From: Streptomyces sp. NRRL F-5727
GTDB taxonomy: Bacteria > Actinomycetota > Actinomycetes > Streptomycetales > Streptomycetaceae
Reading direction: 5' to 3'
Length of the DNA: 57,803 nucleotides
Assembly: GCF_000719555.1 (NCBI RefSeq)
Contig: NZ_JOGX01000054.1
Location: 1 to 57,803 of the forward strand
The notes beneath the pieces were generated by a model. That model worked only from the letters and a program-made list of their open reading frames with translations, ran no database searches and was not told where the DNA came from. Position numbers and translations under genes: made by a program. Positions 33,491-42,840 of this stretch are shown one piece after another (positions within the stretch are counted from its first letter, which is position 1; every line of letters starts with the position of its first letter).

Positions 33491-34869
33491 GCGGGCTCCT
33501 GGGTCTTGGCGGTGCGCGGGCCGGGGGCGCGGGGGGCGGGGACCTGGGCGCCGGGTTCGTCGGCGGTGACGGCGGTCTGCCAGCCCTCGCGGTCGAGGGC
33601 GCGGACGAGGGCGTCGACCATCCGGGGGTCGAAGTGGCTGCCGGCGCAGCGCCGCAGTTCGGCGAGGGCGGTGGCGACGGGGCGGGCGCGGCTGTAGGAG
33701 CGGGTGGAGGTCATGGCGTCGAAGGCGTCGGCGACGGCGACGACCCGGGCGCATTCGGGGATCTGCTCGCCGCGCAGCCCGTAGGGGTAGCCGCTGCCGT
33801 CGATGCGTTCGTGGTGGTGGAGGACGGCGTCGCGGGCCTCGCCGAGGAAGCCGATGCCGCGGATCATCTCGTGGCCGTACTCGGGGTGGAGTTCGATGAT
33901 CCGGCGCTCCTCGGGGGTGAGCGGGCCGTCCTTGCGGAGGACGCGGGTGGGGACGCCGAGTTTGCCGACGTCGTGGAGGATGCCGGCGAAGCGGACGGTG
34001 TCGAGGCGGTCGCCGTCCATGCCGAGCTCACGGGCGATCAGGACGGAGGCGTGGCCGACGCGTTCGCTGTGGCCGCGGGTGTAGCTGTCCTTGATGTCGA
34101 CGGCCTGGACGAGGGCCCGGATGGTGGCCTGGTGGGCGGCGCGCTCGCGGTGGTACTGGGCGAAGACCCAGCAGGAGAGGTACATGGGGAGCAGGACGAG
34201 GAGGGCGGCGGCGGGGCCGTGGGGGCTGCGCCAGAGGACGCCCATCATGAGTCCGGCGAGGCCGTGGACGAGGTGGGGGGCGAGGGCCCGGCCGAGGGGG
34301 CCGTGGCGCAGGGCGGCGCGGAGCGGGAGGCCGTCGGCGGTGGCGCGGACGCCGCCGTCGAGGGTGGTGAGGACGAGGCAGAAGACGAGGGCGGTCGCGA
34401 GGGCGCCGGGTAACGCGTGGCGCATGTCGGGGCCGGCGGTGGCGGTACCGAGGGCGGCGGGGGTGCCGAGGGCGCCGGCGGTGTGGGCGGCGGCCCAGGC
34501 GGCGAGGGCGGTGGCGGCGGCGCGCCAGGTGCGGCGCCAGCCGGCGGGGGGTTCGTCGACGCGGGCGAGGAGGCCGCCGGGGAGGGCGGTGAGCGCGGCG
34601 GCGGCCGGGGGCAGCAGCAGGGCGGCGGCGAGGAGGACGGGGAAGAAGGAGCCGGGGCCCAGGGGGACGGAGCCGGCGTGGGCGCGGCCGAGGAGGCGGC
34701 AGCGGGCGGGCAGCTCGCAGAGCGCGTACAGGGCGGCGAGGAGTCCGGCCGTCGCCCAGGGGGTGGGCGACGGGGGGAGGAGTGCGGGCAGGGCGCACGC
34801 TCCGGCGCCGAGGGCGGCGCAGACGATGTACGCGCGGGCCGTTCGCGGGAGGGGCTTCACGACCGTCAC
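33487..34869 (-). CDS. Membrane HD-GYP domain phosphodiesterase
   Basis: A 460-residue protein with about six to seven transmembrane helices (1-235) followed by a full HD-GYP domain: AGILHDVGKLGVPTRVLRKD (HD dyad), HPEYGHEMIRG, HHHERIDGSGYPYGLRG and VVAVADAFDAMTS. Such domains hydrolyse cyclic-di-GMP, which in Streptomyces controls the switch to sporulation. The Pro/Ala-rich tail is disordered. GTG 34869 lies 6 nt after TAGCGT (complement of 34876-34881), a leaderless-type start; GTG 34860 is possible. It is co-transcribed with the degenerate HD gene downstream. Confidence 0.9.
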   Translation of the reverse strand: MTVVKPLPRTARAYIVCAALGAGACALPALLPPSPTPWATAGLLAALYALCELPARCRLLGRAHAGSVPLGPGSFFPVLLAAALLLPPAAAALTALPGGLLARVDEPPAGWRRTWRAAATALAAWAAAHTAGALGTPAALGTATAGPDMRHALPGALATALVFCLVLTTLDGGVRATADGLPLRAALRHGPLGRALAPHLVHGLAGLMMGVLWRSPHGPAAALLVLLPMYLSCWVFAQYHRERAAHQATIRALVQAVDIKDSYTRGHSERVGHASVLIARELGMDGDRLDTVRFAGILHDVGKLGVPTRVLRKDGPLTPEERRIIELHPEYGHEMIRGIGFLGEARDAVLHHHERIDGSGYPYGLRGEQIPECARVVAVADAFDAMTSTRSYSRARPVATALAELRRCAGSHFDPRMVDALVRALDREGWQTAVTADEPGAQVPAPRAPGPRTAKTQEPA

Positions 34870-34980
34870 GCGGTCACGCTAGCGAGGACGGCGGCCGCGG
34901 AAGGCGGGCCGCCGTCGATTCCTACCATCGGGTGATACAAGCTGACGAGTGCGCGGACGGGTGCCCGCACACGCGTGCGG

Positions 34981-35307
34981 TCACTCCTGGGCGGCCGGGG
35001 TCTGCGGGGCCGGGCTCTCGGGGGTGACGGCGTCCTGTTCGGGGACCAGGTGTCCGGCGCGGATCAGGTCGATCCGGCCCATGACCTTGGCCCGCAGGTC
35101 GGTGGGGACGTCGTCGCTGCCGCAGCAGCGCTTGACGAGCTTCTTGACCGCCTGTTCGAGGCCGTACTTCTCCAGGCACGGGGAGCACTCCTCGAAGTGC
35201 ACCTCGAACTTGGTGCATTCACCGTCGGGCATCTCTCGGTCGAGGAACTCGTAGAGATGATCCAGGACTTCCGAGCAGTCCGTCTCGTGCGGGTCTCCGC
35301 AGCTCAT
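34981..35307 (-). CDS. rsrA: Zinc anti-sigma factor RsrA
   Basis: A 108-residue ZAS-family anti-sigma factor. C3, H7, C11, C31, H37, C41, C44, C61 and C62 fall at the same positions as in S. coelicolor RsrA; H37-x3-C41-x2-C44 is the signature. It binds SigR with zinc in reducing conditions and lets go when a disulfide (C11-C44 in the model protein) forms. Its ATG overlaps the sigR stop by 4 nt. The short stem CCGCAC/GTGCGG (34965-34980) directly after the stop may help termination. Confidence 0.96.
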   Translation of the reverse strand: MSCGDPHETDCSEVLDHLYEFLDREMPDGECTKFEVHFEECSPCLEKYGLEQAVKKLVKRCCGSDDVPTDLRAKVMGRIDLIRAGHLVPEQDAVTPESPAPQTPAAQE

Positions 35308-36125
35308 GAGTCCGCGCCTTTCAGATCCTTGGACGACTCTCCGGCGCCGGCGGGGACGAGGCCACGCTCGCGGGCGTAGTCCTCGAGCATGCCGCGGAGC
35401 TGGCGGCGGCCCCGGTGCAGGCGGGACATCACCGTACCGATGGGGGTCCCCATGATGTCGGCGATCTCCTTGTAGGCAAAGCCCTCGACATCGGCGAGGT
35501 AGACCGCGATGCGGAACTCCTCGGGGATCGCCTGGAGCGCTTCCTTCACGTCCGAGTCGGGGAGGTGGTCGAGCGCCTGCGACTCGGCGGAGCGCAGACC
35601 GGTCGACATGTGCGACTCGGCGCGGGCGAGCTGCCAGTCCTCGATCTCCTCGGCGGCGCTGCGCTGGGGCTCGCGCTGCTTCTTGCGGTACGAGTTGATG
35701 AAGGTGTTGGTGAGGATGCGGTACAGCCACGCCTTGAGGTTGGTGCCCTCGCGGAACTGGTGGAAGGAGCCGTACGCCTTCGCGTAGGTCTCCTGCACCA
35801 GGTCCTCGGCGTCCGCGGGGTTGCGCGTCATCCGCAGCGCGGCCGAGTACATCTGGTCGAGGTAGCCGAGGGCGTCCCGCTCGAAGCGCGCGTTGCGCTC
35901 CTCGGTCGTCTCCTCGGGGCCGTCGTCGGTCCCTGTGTCGGTCCCAGTGACCGGACCCACCTCCTCCAGCGCGGTGACGGGGCCGGTGCCGGACCCGCTC
36001 GTCTCGGAGGATAGACGAGGAACGGCTCCGCCCGCCGCCCGAACCGGGGCGGCCTTGGGGGCGGGCAGCACGGTCCAGTCGAGCTCCGCGGACCTGGCCC
36101 GCTCCGGGCAGATGGTCGAACCCAT
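35304..36125 (-). CDS. sigR: Thiol-stress ECF sigma factor SigR (long form drawn)
   Basis: A 273-residue group IV sigma factor from ATG 36125. Region 2 spans about 85-150 ([40 protein letters not shown]) and region 4 about 190-245 ([40 protein letters not shown]). It drives the disulfide-stress regulon. Codon 56 is GTG (35960), so a 218-residue form lacking 55 residues is also expected; in S. coelicolor a stable short SigR and an unstable form with 55 extra residues are known. A SigR-type promoter (36169-36195) lies before the long start, so stress should induce the long form. RsrA follows with overlap. Confidence 0.95.
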   Translation of the reverse strand: MGSTICPERARSAELDWTVLPAPKAAPVRAAGGAVPRLSSETSGSGTGPVTALEEVGPVTGTDTGTDDGPEETTEERNARFERDALGYLDQMYSAALRMTRNPADAEDLVQETYAKAYGSFHQFREGTNLKAWLYRILTNTFINSYRKKQREPQRSAAEEIEDWQLARAESHMSTGLRSAESQALDHLPDSDVKEALQAIPEEFRIAVYLADVEGFAYKEIADIMGTPIGTVMSRLHRGRRQLRGMLEDYARERGLVPAGAGESSKDLKGADS

Positions 36126-36168
36126 GCGACGGACTCCCTCTCTCGCTTCTCACACCGACGCTCTCCAC

Positions 36169-36195
36169 AACAGCGCCCGCGACCCCCGCATTCCC
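36169..36195 (-). promoter_or_regulatory. SigR-dependent autoregulatory promoter
   Basis: On the minus strand GGGAAT (36195-36190), 18 nt, then GTT (36171-36169). This matches the SigR promoter consensus GGGAAT-N18-GTT exactly and lies about 45 bp upstream of the long sigR start. Confidence 0.9.
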
Positions 36196-36211
36196 GGGCC
36201 CGGGGCGGGTT

Positions 36212-36847
36212 TCAGCGCAGCGCGGCGAGCCAGTCCGCGACGCTCTCGACGATCCGCCCGACGGCCTCGTCCTGGCCGGTCGGCGCCCGCTTGGCGACGG
36301 CGAAGCCGTGGTCGCCGTACGGGATCTCGACCAGTTCGTACGCGCCTCCGGGCGGGAACTCGTCCGGCCTGCCGAACGGGTCGTTGCCGCCCTGGACGAC
36401 GAGGGTGGGCAGCCCGGTGCCGAGGAGCTCCGCGGCGCGGGAGCTCTCCGGCTTCCCCGGCAGGTGGAGCGGGAAGCTCAGGGCGAGGACGGCGGCGGCG
36501 CCGAGTTCCGCGCCGGTCCGGCAGGCCACCCGGGCGCCGGCGCTGCGGCCGCCCGCGACGACCGGGAGGCCGGGCGCCGCGAGGGCCGGCCAGAGGCCGC
36601 GCCAGCCGGTGTCGAGGGTCTTCGGCGCGGGCGCGACCTTCTTCCCGGCGACCCGCCAGGGCTGCTCGACCAGGGCGACGGTGACGCCGTGGGCGGGCAG
36701 CGCGGCGGCGAGGGCGGCCAGGTCGCGGGCCTCGATGCCGCCGCCGGCGCCGTGGCCGAGGGCGAGGACGCGGCGGGCCCGGGGGGCGGTGTGCCAGGTG
36801 ATGCGGGCCTCACCGGCGTCGGTGGGCACGGTCTCGATCTTCGTCAC
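36212..36847 (-). CDS. Alpha/beta-hydrolase (KANL3/Tex30-like)
   Basis: A 211-residue alpha/beta hydrolase. [20 protein letters not shown] is the oxyanion region, [14 protein letters not shown] the nucleophile elbow (G-R-S-A-G), [16 protein letters not shown] supplies the acid Asp, and YGDHGFAV the catalytic His. Substrate unknown. GTG 36847 is 6 nt after CAGGAT (complement of 36854-36859), so probably leaderless. It lies just upstream of sigR in the same direction but the sigR promoter falls between them, so they are likely independent. Confidence 0.85.
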   Translation of the reverse strand: MTKIETVPTDAGEARITWHTAPRARRVLALGHGAGGGIEARDLAALAAALPAHGVTVALVEQPWRVAGKKVAPAPKTLDTGWRGLWPALAAPGLPVVAGGRSAGARVACRTGAELGAAAVLALSFPLHLPGKPESSRAAELLGTGLPTLVVQGGNDPFGRPDEFPPGGAYELVEIPYGDHGFAVAKRAPTGQDEAVGRIVESVADWLAALR

Positions 36848-36885
36848 GTCCCCATCCTGCCGTCCCGGCGCGCGCCGGGCGGCGT

Positions 36886-37701
36886 TCAGAACAGCGTGCC
36901 GACCTCGGGTCCGGCCAGTTCGGCGAGGAGCTCGGGGCCGTTGTTGCGGACGTTGCTGACGGCGGTGGAGACCGGATAGGCCCGCATCAGGCCGCCCGGC
37001 GGCGGGGCGAGCAGGGCGCGCAGTTCGTCGAGGCCGGTGGTGGCCGGGTCGAGCCAGGCGTCCCAGCGGTCCTCGGTGAGCATCAGCGGCATCCGGGGGT
37101 GGATGTCGGCGAGCGTGCCGGGGCCCTCGGCGGGCGCCACGCCGAGCGGGCCGGTCTCCGCCTCGGTGGTGATCACGGAGCAGGTGGCCCACCAGGCGTC
37201 CGGGTGCTCGGGCGGGAGCGCGGGGTCGCGCCAGAACTCGTAGAGGCCGGCCATGGCGAAGACCGAGCCGTCCGCCGGGGTCACGAAGTACGGCTGCTTC
37301 CGGGGCCGCTTCTTCTTCCCCTCGACCTCCAGGTCGCGCTCGGCGGCGCCGGTCACCCACTCGTAATAGCCGTCGGCGGGCAGGATGCAGCGGCGGGCCT
37401 GGAAGGCGCGCTTGAAGGACGGCTTCTCGTGCACGGTCTCGGCCCGGGCGTTGATCATCCGGGCGGCGCCCTCCGGCGACTTCGACCAGGACGGGACCAG
37501 TCCCCACTTCAGGGCGCGCAGCTGGCGAACCGGCCGGCGCGTCTCCGCGTCCTTCAGAGGGCGTTCGAGGACCGCGTAGACCTCCTTGGTGGGGGCCACG
37601 TTCCAGTCCTGCTCCAGGGTCTCCTCCGGCTCCCACTTCTCGATCCCGAAGAGGCCCACGAGGTCCTCGGGCCGCCGGCTCGCCGCATAACGTCCGCACA
37701 T
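36886..37701 (-). CDS. HMCES/YedK-type SOS response-associated protein
   Basis: A 271-residue SRAP protein. After removal of Met1, Cys2 (MCGRYA) forms a thiazolidine crosslink with abasic sites in single-stranded DNA. The other active-site parts are [11 protein letters not shown] (Asn), [16 protein letters not shown] (Glu), and the His of IHPRMPLML. It protects stalled replication forks and can release itself. A charged insert [18 protein letters not shown] lies mid-protein. CAGTGT about 7 nt before the ATG fits a leaderless start. Confidence 0.92.
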   Translation of the reverse strand: MCGRYAASRRPEDLVGLFGIEKWEPEETLEQDWNVAPTKEVYAVLERPLKDAETRRPVRQLRALKWGLVPSWSKSPEGAARMINARAETVHEKPSFKRAFQARRCILPADGYYEWVTGAAERDLEVEGKKKRPRKQPYFVTPADGSVFAMAGLYEFWRDPALPPEHPDAWWATCSVITTEAETGPLGVAPAEGPGTLADIHPRMPLMLTEDRWDAWLDPATTGLDELRALLAPPPGGLMRAYPVSTAVSNVRNNGPELLAELAGPEVGTLF

Positions 37702-37750
37702 ACGTGCCACACTGCCACGATCCCCGAGCCAGAGAGGAGCGGACCGGAGG

Positions 37751-38434
37751 ATGGACCTCTTCAGCCCGCAGGCCGCCCCGGAGGAGTGGCTGGTGATCGC
37801 CACCGGCCTCGCCGCGCTCGCCGTCACCGTGCCCCGGCGGATCTGGCTGGTCGCGCGGAACGCGATCACCATCGCCCACGAGGGCGGCCACGCCCTGGTC
37901 GCGCTCGCCTGCCGTCGCCGGCTGATGGCGATCCGGCTGCACTCCGACACCAGCGGCCTCACCGTCACCCGGGGCCGCCCGACCGGCCTCGGCGTCGTCC
38001 TCACCCTGGCCGCCGGCTACACGGCGGCCCCGCTGCTCGGCCTCGGCGGGGCGGCGCTGCTCGGCGCCGGCCTGGTCGCGGTGCTGCTGTGGGCGGCGAC
38101 CGCGCTGCTGCTCGCCGTGCTGGTCATGGTCCGCAACGCGTACGGGATCCTCTCGGTCGTGCTGACCGGGGCGCTCTTCGTCCTGGTGACCTGGCTGGCG
38201 GCCCCGGAGGTGCAGGCGCTGTTCGCGTACGCGGTGGTGTGGTTCCTGCTTCTCGGCGGGGTACGGCCGCCCTTCGAGCTCCAGGGGAAGCGGCGGCACG
38301 GCGGGGCGCCCGACTCGGACGCGGACCAGCTCTCCCGGCTCACCCATGTGCCCGCCGGGGTGTGGCTGGCCTTCTTCCACACGGTGTCCCTCAGCTGCCT
38401 GATCGGCGGCGCCACCTGGCTTCTGGGCCGCTGA
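37751..38434 (+). CDS. M50-like membrane metalloprotease family protein
   Basis: A 227-residue membrane protein. [16 protein letters not shown] (about 37-52) contains HExxH inside the first hydrophobic region, as in M50 site-2-type proteases, and about five further transmembrane segments follow. I do not see a clear second zinc-ligand motif (NxxPxxxLDG), so proteolysis is uncertain. ATG 37751 follows AGAGGAG (37732-37738) and a nearer GGAGG. It is divergent from the SRAP gene and 20 bp before aroA. Confidence 0.75.
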   Translation: MDLFSPQAAPEEWLVIATGLAALAVTVPRRIWLVARNAITIAHEGGHALVALACRRRLMAIRLHSDTSGLTVTRGRPTGLGVVLTLAAGYTAAPLLGLGGAALLGAGLVAVLLWAATALLLAVLVMVRNAYGILSVVLTGALFVLVTWLAAPEVQALFAYAVVWFLLLGGVRPPFELQGKRRHGGAPDSDADQLSRLTHVPAGVWLAFFHTVSLSCLIGGATWLLGR

Positions 38435-38454
38435 CACCCCCGTACAGTGAGGGC

Positions 38455-39807
38455 ATGACCGCAGCTTCCCCCGCGCACCCCGATCCGTCGCAGCCCGCCG
38501 CCCCCGCCGGCCCGGACCTCTGGCCCGCGCCGTACGCGAGCGGCCCCGTCGACGCGACCGTGACCGTGCCGGGCTCGAAGTCGGTCACCAACCGCGCCCT
38601 GGTGCTCGCCGCGCTCGCCGCCGAGCCGGGCTGGGTGCGCCGCCCGCTCCGCTCCCGCGACACCCTCCTGATGGCCGAGGGCCTGCGCACCCTGGGCGTG
38701 AAGATCGAGGAGGGCGTGGGTCCGGACGGCACGGGCGAGGCGTGGCGGATCATCCCCGCCCCGCTGCGCGGCGCCGCCACCGTCGACGTCGGCAACGCGG
38801 GCACCGTCATGCGCTTCCTGCCGCCGGTCGCCGCGCTCGCCGACGGCGCGGTCCGCTTCGACGGCGACCCGCGCTCCCACGAGCGCCCGCTGCACGGCGT
38901 GATCGACGCGCTGCGCGCCCTCGGCGCCCGGATCGACGACGAGGGCCGCGGCGCCCTCCCGATGACCGTGCACGGCGCCGGCGGCCTGGACGGCGGGACC
39001 GTCGAGATCGACGCCTCCTCGTCCTCCCAGTTCGTCAGCGCCCTGCTGCTCTCCGGCGCCCGCTTCAACCAGGGCGTCGAGGTCCGGCACGTGGGCGGCC
39101 GGCTGCCGTCGATGCCGCACATCCGGATGACGGTGGACATGCTGCGCGCGGTGGGCGCCAAGGTCGACGAGCCGGAGCACGGCGGCGAGCCGGACGTGTG
39201 GCGGGTCGCCCCGTCGGCGCTGCGCGGCCGGGACCTGGTCATCGAGCCGGACCTGTCGAACGCGCAGCCGTTCCTGGCCGCCGCGCTGGTCACCGGCGGC
39301 CGGGTGACCGTCCCGGACTGGCCGGCCCGCACCACCCAGCCCGGCGACGAGCTGCGCCGGATCTTCACCGAGATGGGCGGCGCCTGCGAGCTCACCGACG
39401 CCGGTCTCACCTTCACCGGCACCGGCCGGATCCACGGCATCGACGTGGACCTGGGCGAGGTCGGCGAGCTGACCCCCGGCATCGCGGCCGTCGCCGCCCT
39501 CGCCGACTCGCCCTCCACCCTGCGCGGGGTGGCGCACCTGCGGCTCCACGAGACCGACCGGCTGGCGGCGCTCACCCGGGAGATCAACGGCCTCGGCGGC
39601 GACGTCACCGAGACCGAGGACGGGCTGCACATCCGCCCGCGCCCGCTGCGCGGCGGCGTCTTCCACACGTACCACGACCACCGGATGGCGACCGCGGGCG
39701 CGATCATCGGCCTCGCCGTGCCGGGCGTGGAGATCGAGGACGTGGCGACCACGGCGAAGACCTTGCCGGACTTCCCGGGGATGTGGACCGAAATGCTCGG
39801 AGCCTGA
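38455..39807 (+). CDS. aroA: 3-phosphoshikimate 1-carboxyvinyltransferase (EPSP synthase)
   Basis: A 450-residue enzyme of the shikimate pathway, joining phosphoenolpyruvate to shikimate-3-phosphate. [17 protein letters not shown] binds substrate phosphate, [19 protein letters not shown] is the PEP loop, [32 protein letters not shown] and [13 protein letters not shown] follow in family order. About 30 Pro/Ala-rich residues precede the first domain. TACAGT (38443-38448) is 6 nt before the ATG. The gene is 3 bp upstream of rsgA, so the two form an operon, as in other Streptomyces. Confidence 0.95.
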   Translation: MTAASPAHPDPSQPAAPAGPDLWPAPYASGPVDATVTVPGSKSVTNRALVLAALAAEPGWVRRPLRSRDTLLMAEGLRTLGVKIEEGVGPDGTGEAWRIIPAPLRGAATVDVGNAGTVMRFLPPVAALADGAVRFDGDPRSHERPLHGVIDALRALGARIDDEGRGALPMTVHGAGGLDGGTVEIDASSSSQFVSALLLSGARFNQGVEVRHVGGRLPSMPHIRMTVDMLRAVGAKVDEPEHGGEPDVWRVAPSALRGRDLVIEPDLSNAQPFLAAALVTGGRVTVPDWPARTTQPGDELRRIFTEMGGACELTDAGLTFTGTGRIHGIDVDLGEVGELTPGIAAVAALADSPSTLRGVAHLRLHETDRLAALTREINGLGGDVTETEDGLHIRPRPLRGGVFHTYHDHRMATAGAIIGLAVPGVEIEDVATTAKTLPDFPGMWTEMLGA

Positions 39808-39810
39808 ACC

Positions 39811-40821
39811 ATGCGGCGTTACGGCAAGCACACCGACGAGGACGACATCCGCCAGCGGCCCAACCGCAAGGGCACCCGGCCGCGGACCTCGATCCGCCCC
39901 AAGCACGAGGACGCCGTCGAGGGCATGGTCCTCACCGTGGACCGCGGCCGGCTGACCTGTCTGGTCGAGGACCGGACCGTGCTGGCGATGAAGGCCCGCG
40001 AGCTGGGCCGCAAGGCGGCCGTGGTCGGCGACCGGGTCTCCCTGGTGGGCGACCTCTCGGGCGAGAAGGACACGCTGGCCCGGATCGTCCGGATCGGGGA
40101 GCGGAGCTCGGTGCTGCGCCGCACGGCCGACGACGACGACCCGTACGAGCGGGTGGTCGTCGCCAACGCCGACCAGCTCGCGATCGTCACCGCGCTGGCC
40201 GACCCGGAGCCGCGCCCCCGGCTGATCGACCGCTGCCTGGTGGCCGCGTACGACGGCGGCCTGGAGCCCTTCCTGGTGCTGACCAAGTCGGACCTGGCCC
40301 CGCCCGAGAAGCTCCTGGAGCTCTACGGCGACCTGGACATCCCGCACGTGGTGGTGAACCGCGAGGAGCTGTACGACGGCGGCGCGGCGGACCGGGTCCG
40401 GGAGTACCTGGACGGCCGGGTGACGGCCTTCGTGGGCCACTCCGGCGTCGGCAAGACGACGCTGGTCAACGCGCTGGTGCCGTTGGAGCGGCGGCGGATC
40501 ACCGGGCATGTGAACGCGGTGACGGGGCGCGGCCGGCACACCACCACCTCGGCGCTCGCGCTGCCGCTGGACGTGGTGGACGGCTGGGTCATCGACACCC
40601 CGGGCGTGCGTTCCTTCGGTCTGCACCACGTCGATCCGTCCCGGGTCATCCACGCCTTCCCGGACCTGGAGCCGGGCACGGAGGACTGCCCGCGCGCGTG
40701 CAGCCACGACGAGCCGGACTGCGGCCTGGACGCCTGGGTCGCGGAGGGGCACGCCGATCCGGCGCGGCTGTACTCGCTGCGGCGGCTGCTCTCCACCCGC
40801 GAGCGCCACGAGGGCGACTGA
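39811..40821 (+). CDS. rsgA: Ribosome small-subunit GTPase RsgA
   Basis: A 336-residue circularly permuted GTPase: N-terminal OB-fold (AVEGMVLTVDRGRLTCLVED), then G4 (LTKSDL), G1 (VGHSGVGKTTLVNAL) and G3 (IDTPGVRSFG), then the zinc finger (CPRACSHDEPDCGLDAWV). It helps the last steps of 30S maturation. The N-terminus is Arg/Lys-rich. It starts 3 bp after the aroA stop and shares its transcript; GGAG of the aroA end (GCTCGGAGCC) serves as ribosome site. Confidence 0.94.
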   Translation: MRRYGKHTDEDDIRQRPNRKGTRPRTSIRPKHEDAVEGMVLTVDRGRLTCLVEDRTVLAMKARELGRKAAVVGDRVSLVGDLSGEKDTLARIVRIGERSSVLRRTADDDDPYERVVVANADQLAIVTALADPEPRPRLIDRCLVAAYDGGLEPFLVLTKSDLAPPEKLLELYGDLDIPHVVVNREELYDGGAADRVREYLDGRVTAFVGHSGVGKTTLVNALVPLERRRITGHVNAVTGRGRHTTTSALALPLDVVDGWVIDTPGVRSFGLHHVDPSRVIHAFPDLEPGTEDCPRACSHDEPDCGLDAWVAEGHADPARLYSLRRLLSTRERHEGD

Positions 40822-40912
40822 CCCCCGGGCCGGGGTGTTTACTCCTGTCCTCATGCCGGTATGGACATAACCGCACAAGTGCGGATGATCCGACCGGGTG
40901 GGAGGCGGAACG

Positions 40913-41236
40913 ATGGCGTGGCTGCTGGTGGTGGTCGCGGGGCTCCTGGAGACGGGCTTCGCGGTCTGCCTGAAGCTCTCGCACGGGTTCACCCGGCTGT
41001 GGCCGACGATCGCCTTCGCCTGTTTCGCCCTGGGCAGCTTCGGGCTGCTGACGCTCGCGCTGAAGAAGCTCGACGTGGGCCCGGCGTACGCGGTGTGGAC
41101 GGGGATCGGGGCGGCCGGCACCGCCATCTACGGCATGGTGTTCCTCGGCGACCTGGTCTCGACGCTCAAGATCGTCTCGATCACCTTCGTCATCGTGGGG
41201 GTCATCGGCCTCCAGCTGTCCGGCTCCGCGCACTGA
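40913..41236 (+). CDS. SMR-family transporter (SugE/Gdx-like)
   Basis: A 107-residue protein with four transmembrane helices and the essential Glu13 (AGLLETGFAVCLKLSHGFTR). PAYAVWTGIGAAGTAIYGMV is nearly the SugE/Gdx signature, so guanidinium or quaternary-ammonium export is more likely than broad multidrug efflux. ATG 40913 has GGAGG at 40901-40905. The inverted repeat CCGCAC-AA-GTGCGG (40871-40884) sits just upstream. Its last 109 bp overlap the convergent TetR gene. I find no guanidine riboswitch in the 91-bp leader. Confidence 0.88.
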   Translation: MAWLLVVVAGLLETGFAVCLKLSHGFTRLWPTIAFACFALGSFGLLTLALKKLDVGPAYAVWTGIGAAGTAIYGMVFLGDLVSTLKIVSITFVIVGVIGLQLSGSAH

Positions 41237-41763
41237 CCCGCCGGCGGCAGCGCCGGGGCGACGACGTGACTGACGGCGAGCCGCAGGGCCAGTTCACACC
41301 CGGCCGCCCACCGCTCCCCCGCGCAGCGCGCGGTCGCCGCGAGGAGCTCCCCCGGCGCCGGCGGTCCGTCGTCGGCCCGCCGCTGCGCGGGTACGGGGGC
41401 GGGCGCGGCGCCCGGCCGGACCGGGCGGGGCCGGGGCAGCCCCTCGGTCCAGGCGCCGGTGAGCAGCGAGCGCAGTATCGGCCGGTCGCCGGCCCGGGCG
41501 ACGGTCCACTCGGCGACGGCGGCGAGGTCGCGGGCGGACGGTTCGCGGGCGGCGAGCAGCCGGCGGACCCCGTCGAGGTAGGCGTCGGCCTCGCGCCGGA
41601 CGAGGGCCCGGGCCAGTCCCTCCTTGCTGCCGAACTCGTTGTAGAGGGTCTGCCGGGAGACCCGGGCGGCGGCGGCGAGGTCGGCCATCCGGACGGCGGA
41701 CCAGGGGTGGCGGGCCAGGGCGGTGAGGGCGGCGTCGAGGAGGGCCTCGCGGGCGGTCGGCAT
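41128..41763 (-). CDS. TetR-family regulator overlapping the SMR gene
   Basis: A 211-residue protein from ATG 41763. The N-terminal helix-turn-helix (AVRMADLAAAARVSRQTLYN, EFGSKEGLARALVRREADAY) is clear; the C-terminal domain is Pro/Ala-rich. The last 36 codons lie antisense to the end of the SMR gene and have a composition unlike the rest (MTPTMTKVIETILSVETRSP), so the functional protein probably ends near residue 175 and the tail is a read-on. It may repress the neighbouring exporter through the palindrome at 40871-40884; this is inferred. Confidence 0.85.
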   Translation of the reverse strand: MPTAREALLDAALTALARHPWSAVRMADLAAAARVSRQTLYNEFGSKEGLARALVRREADAYLDGVRRLLAAREPSARDLAAVAEWTVARAGDRPILRSLLTGAWTEGLPRPRPVRPGAAPAPVPAQRRADDGPPAPGELLAATARCAGERWAAGCELALRLAVSHVVAPALPPAGQCAEPDSWRPMTPTMTKVIETILSVETRSPRNTMP

Positions 41764-41887
41764 GGGCGCCTCCGGGCCGGACGGTGGTCCCCCAGGGTCG
41801 GCAGGCGCGCGGGCGGTGTCAAGAGCGCGGGCGCCGGGCGCGAGACGGTTCGCCGGGTGGTGTCGGGGCGGCGCTAGAGTGCCGGGC

Positions 41888-42700
41888 ATGGCCGATTACC
41901 ACGATGACCTGCGTCTTGCCCATGCCCTCGCGGATGCCGCCGACGCGGCCACCATGGCCCGCTTCCGGGCGCTGGACCTCAAGGTCGAGACGAAGCCGGA
42001 CATGACCCCGGTGAGCGAGGCGGACCGGGCCGCCGAGGAGCTGATCCGCGCGGAGCTCCAGAAGGAGCGGCCGGGGGACGCGATCCTGGGCGAGGAGTAC
42101 GGCGTGGAGGGCACCGGTCCGCGCCGCTGGGTGATCGACCCGATCGACGGCACCAAGAACTACGTGCGCGGGGTGCCGGTGTGGGCGACCCTGATCGCGC
42201 TGATGGAGGAGGACGAGACCGGCTTCCAACCGGTGGTCGGCGTGGTGTCGGCGCCCGCGCTGGGCCGCCGCTGGTGGGCGGCGAAGGGCCTGGGCGCCTT
42301 CACCGGCACCGGGCAGGACGCGGGGACCCGGATCGGCGTCTCCGGGGTGGCCTCGCTGGCCGACGCCTCGTTCGCGTACTCCTCGCTGAGCGGCTGGGAG
42401 GAGCGGGGCCGGCTCGACGCCTTCCTGGACCTGACGCGCGCGTGCTGGCGGACCCGGGCGTACGGCGACTTCTGGCCGTACATGATGGTCGCCGAGGGCT
42501 CGGTGGACCTGTGCGCGGAGCCGGAGCTGTCGCTGTGGGACATGGCGGCGGTGGCGATCGTGGTGCAGGAGGCAGGCGGCTCGTACACCGGCCTGGACGG
42601 GCGGCCCGGCCCGCACAGCGGGAACGCGGCGGCCTCGAACGGTCTGCTCCACGAGGAGCTGCTGGGACGGCTGGGGCACACGGCGACGCCGGACGCCTGA
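41888..42700 (+). CDS. hisN: Histidinol-phosphatase (inositol monophosphatase fold)
   Basis: A 270-residue Mg-dependent phosphatase. GDAILGEEYG (metal Glu), RRWVIDPIDGTKNYVRGVPV (metal Asp cluster), and LSLWDMAAVAIVVQEAGGSY are the IMPase signatures. The form GTKNYVRG and the close match to actinobacterial HisN point to histidinol phosphate, the penultimate step of histidine synthesis. TAGAGT (41875-41880) is 7 nt before the ATG, with no Shine-Dalgarno, so leaderless. Confidence 0.9.
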   Translation: MADYHDDLRLAHALADAADAATMARFRALDLKVETKPDMTPVSEADRAAEELIRAELQKERPGDAILGEEYGVEGTGPRRWVIDPIDGTKNYVRGVPVWATLIALMEEDETGFQPVVGVVSAPALGRRWWAAKGLGAFTGTGQDAGTRIGVSGVASLADASFAYSSLSGWEERGRLDAFLDLTRACWRTRAYGDFWPYMMVAEGSVDLCAEPELSLWDMAAVAIVVQEAGGSYTGLDGRPGPHSGNAAASNGLLHEELLGRLGHTATPDA

Positions 42701-42796
42701 GCGCGCCCCCGGCCGCCCCCGGGGGCGCCTCGCGCGCCCCCTTGTCGGCCTCCTCCCCCGGTGCGAGTCTGAGACTCCCCCCGCTTGTGCGTTTGT

Positions 42797-42819
42797 GAAC
42801 CGCCTCACATGGGCGGTTC
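42797..42819 (+). promoter_or_regulatory. Leader hairpin before CBS gene
   Basis: GAACCGCC (42797-42804) pairs with GGCGGTTC (42812-42819), ending 3 nt before the ribosome site GAGGAGG. It could be an operator or a translation-control stem. The preceding 42701-42796 is C-rich with a GGCGCC-type stem and no gene. Confidence 0.45.
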
Positions 42820-42840
42820 GCCGAGGAGGTGGCTCCATCC

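Noticed and set aside
40822..40912. Guanidine riboswitch before the SMR gene
   Set aside because: None of the guanidine-I/II/III hallmarks could be recognised in 91 bp; only one short palindrome is present.
38017..41127. 1036-codon minus-strand frame opposite the M50-like gene, aroA and rsgA
   Set aside because: Antisense shadow of well-identified conserved genes; composition is that of complemented GC-rich codons.
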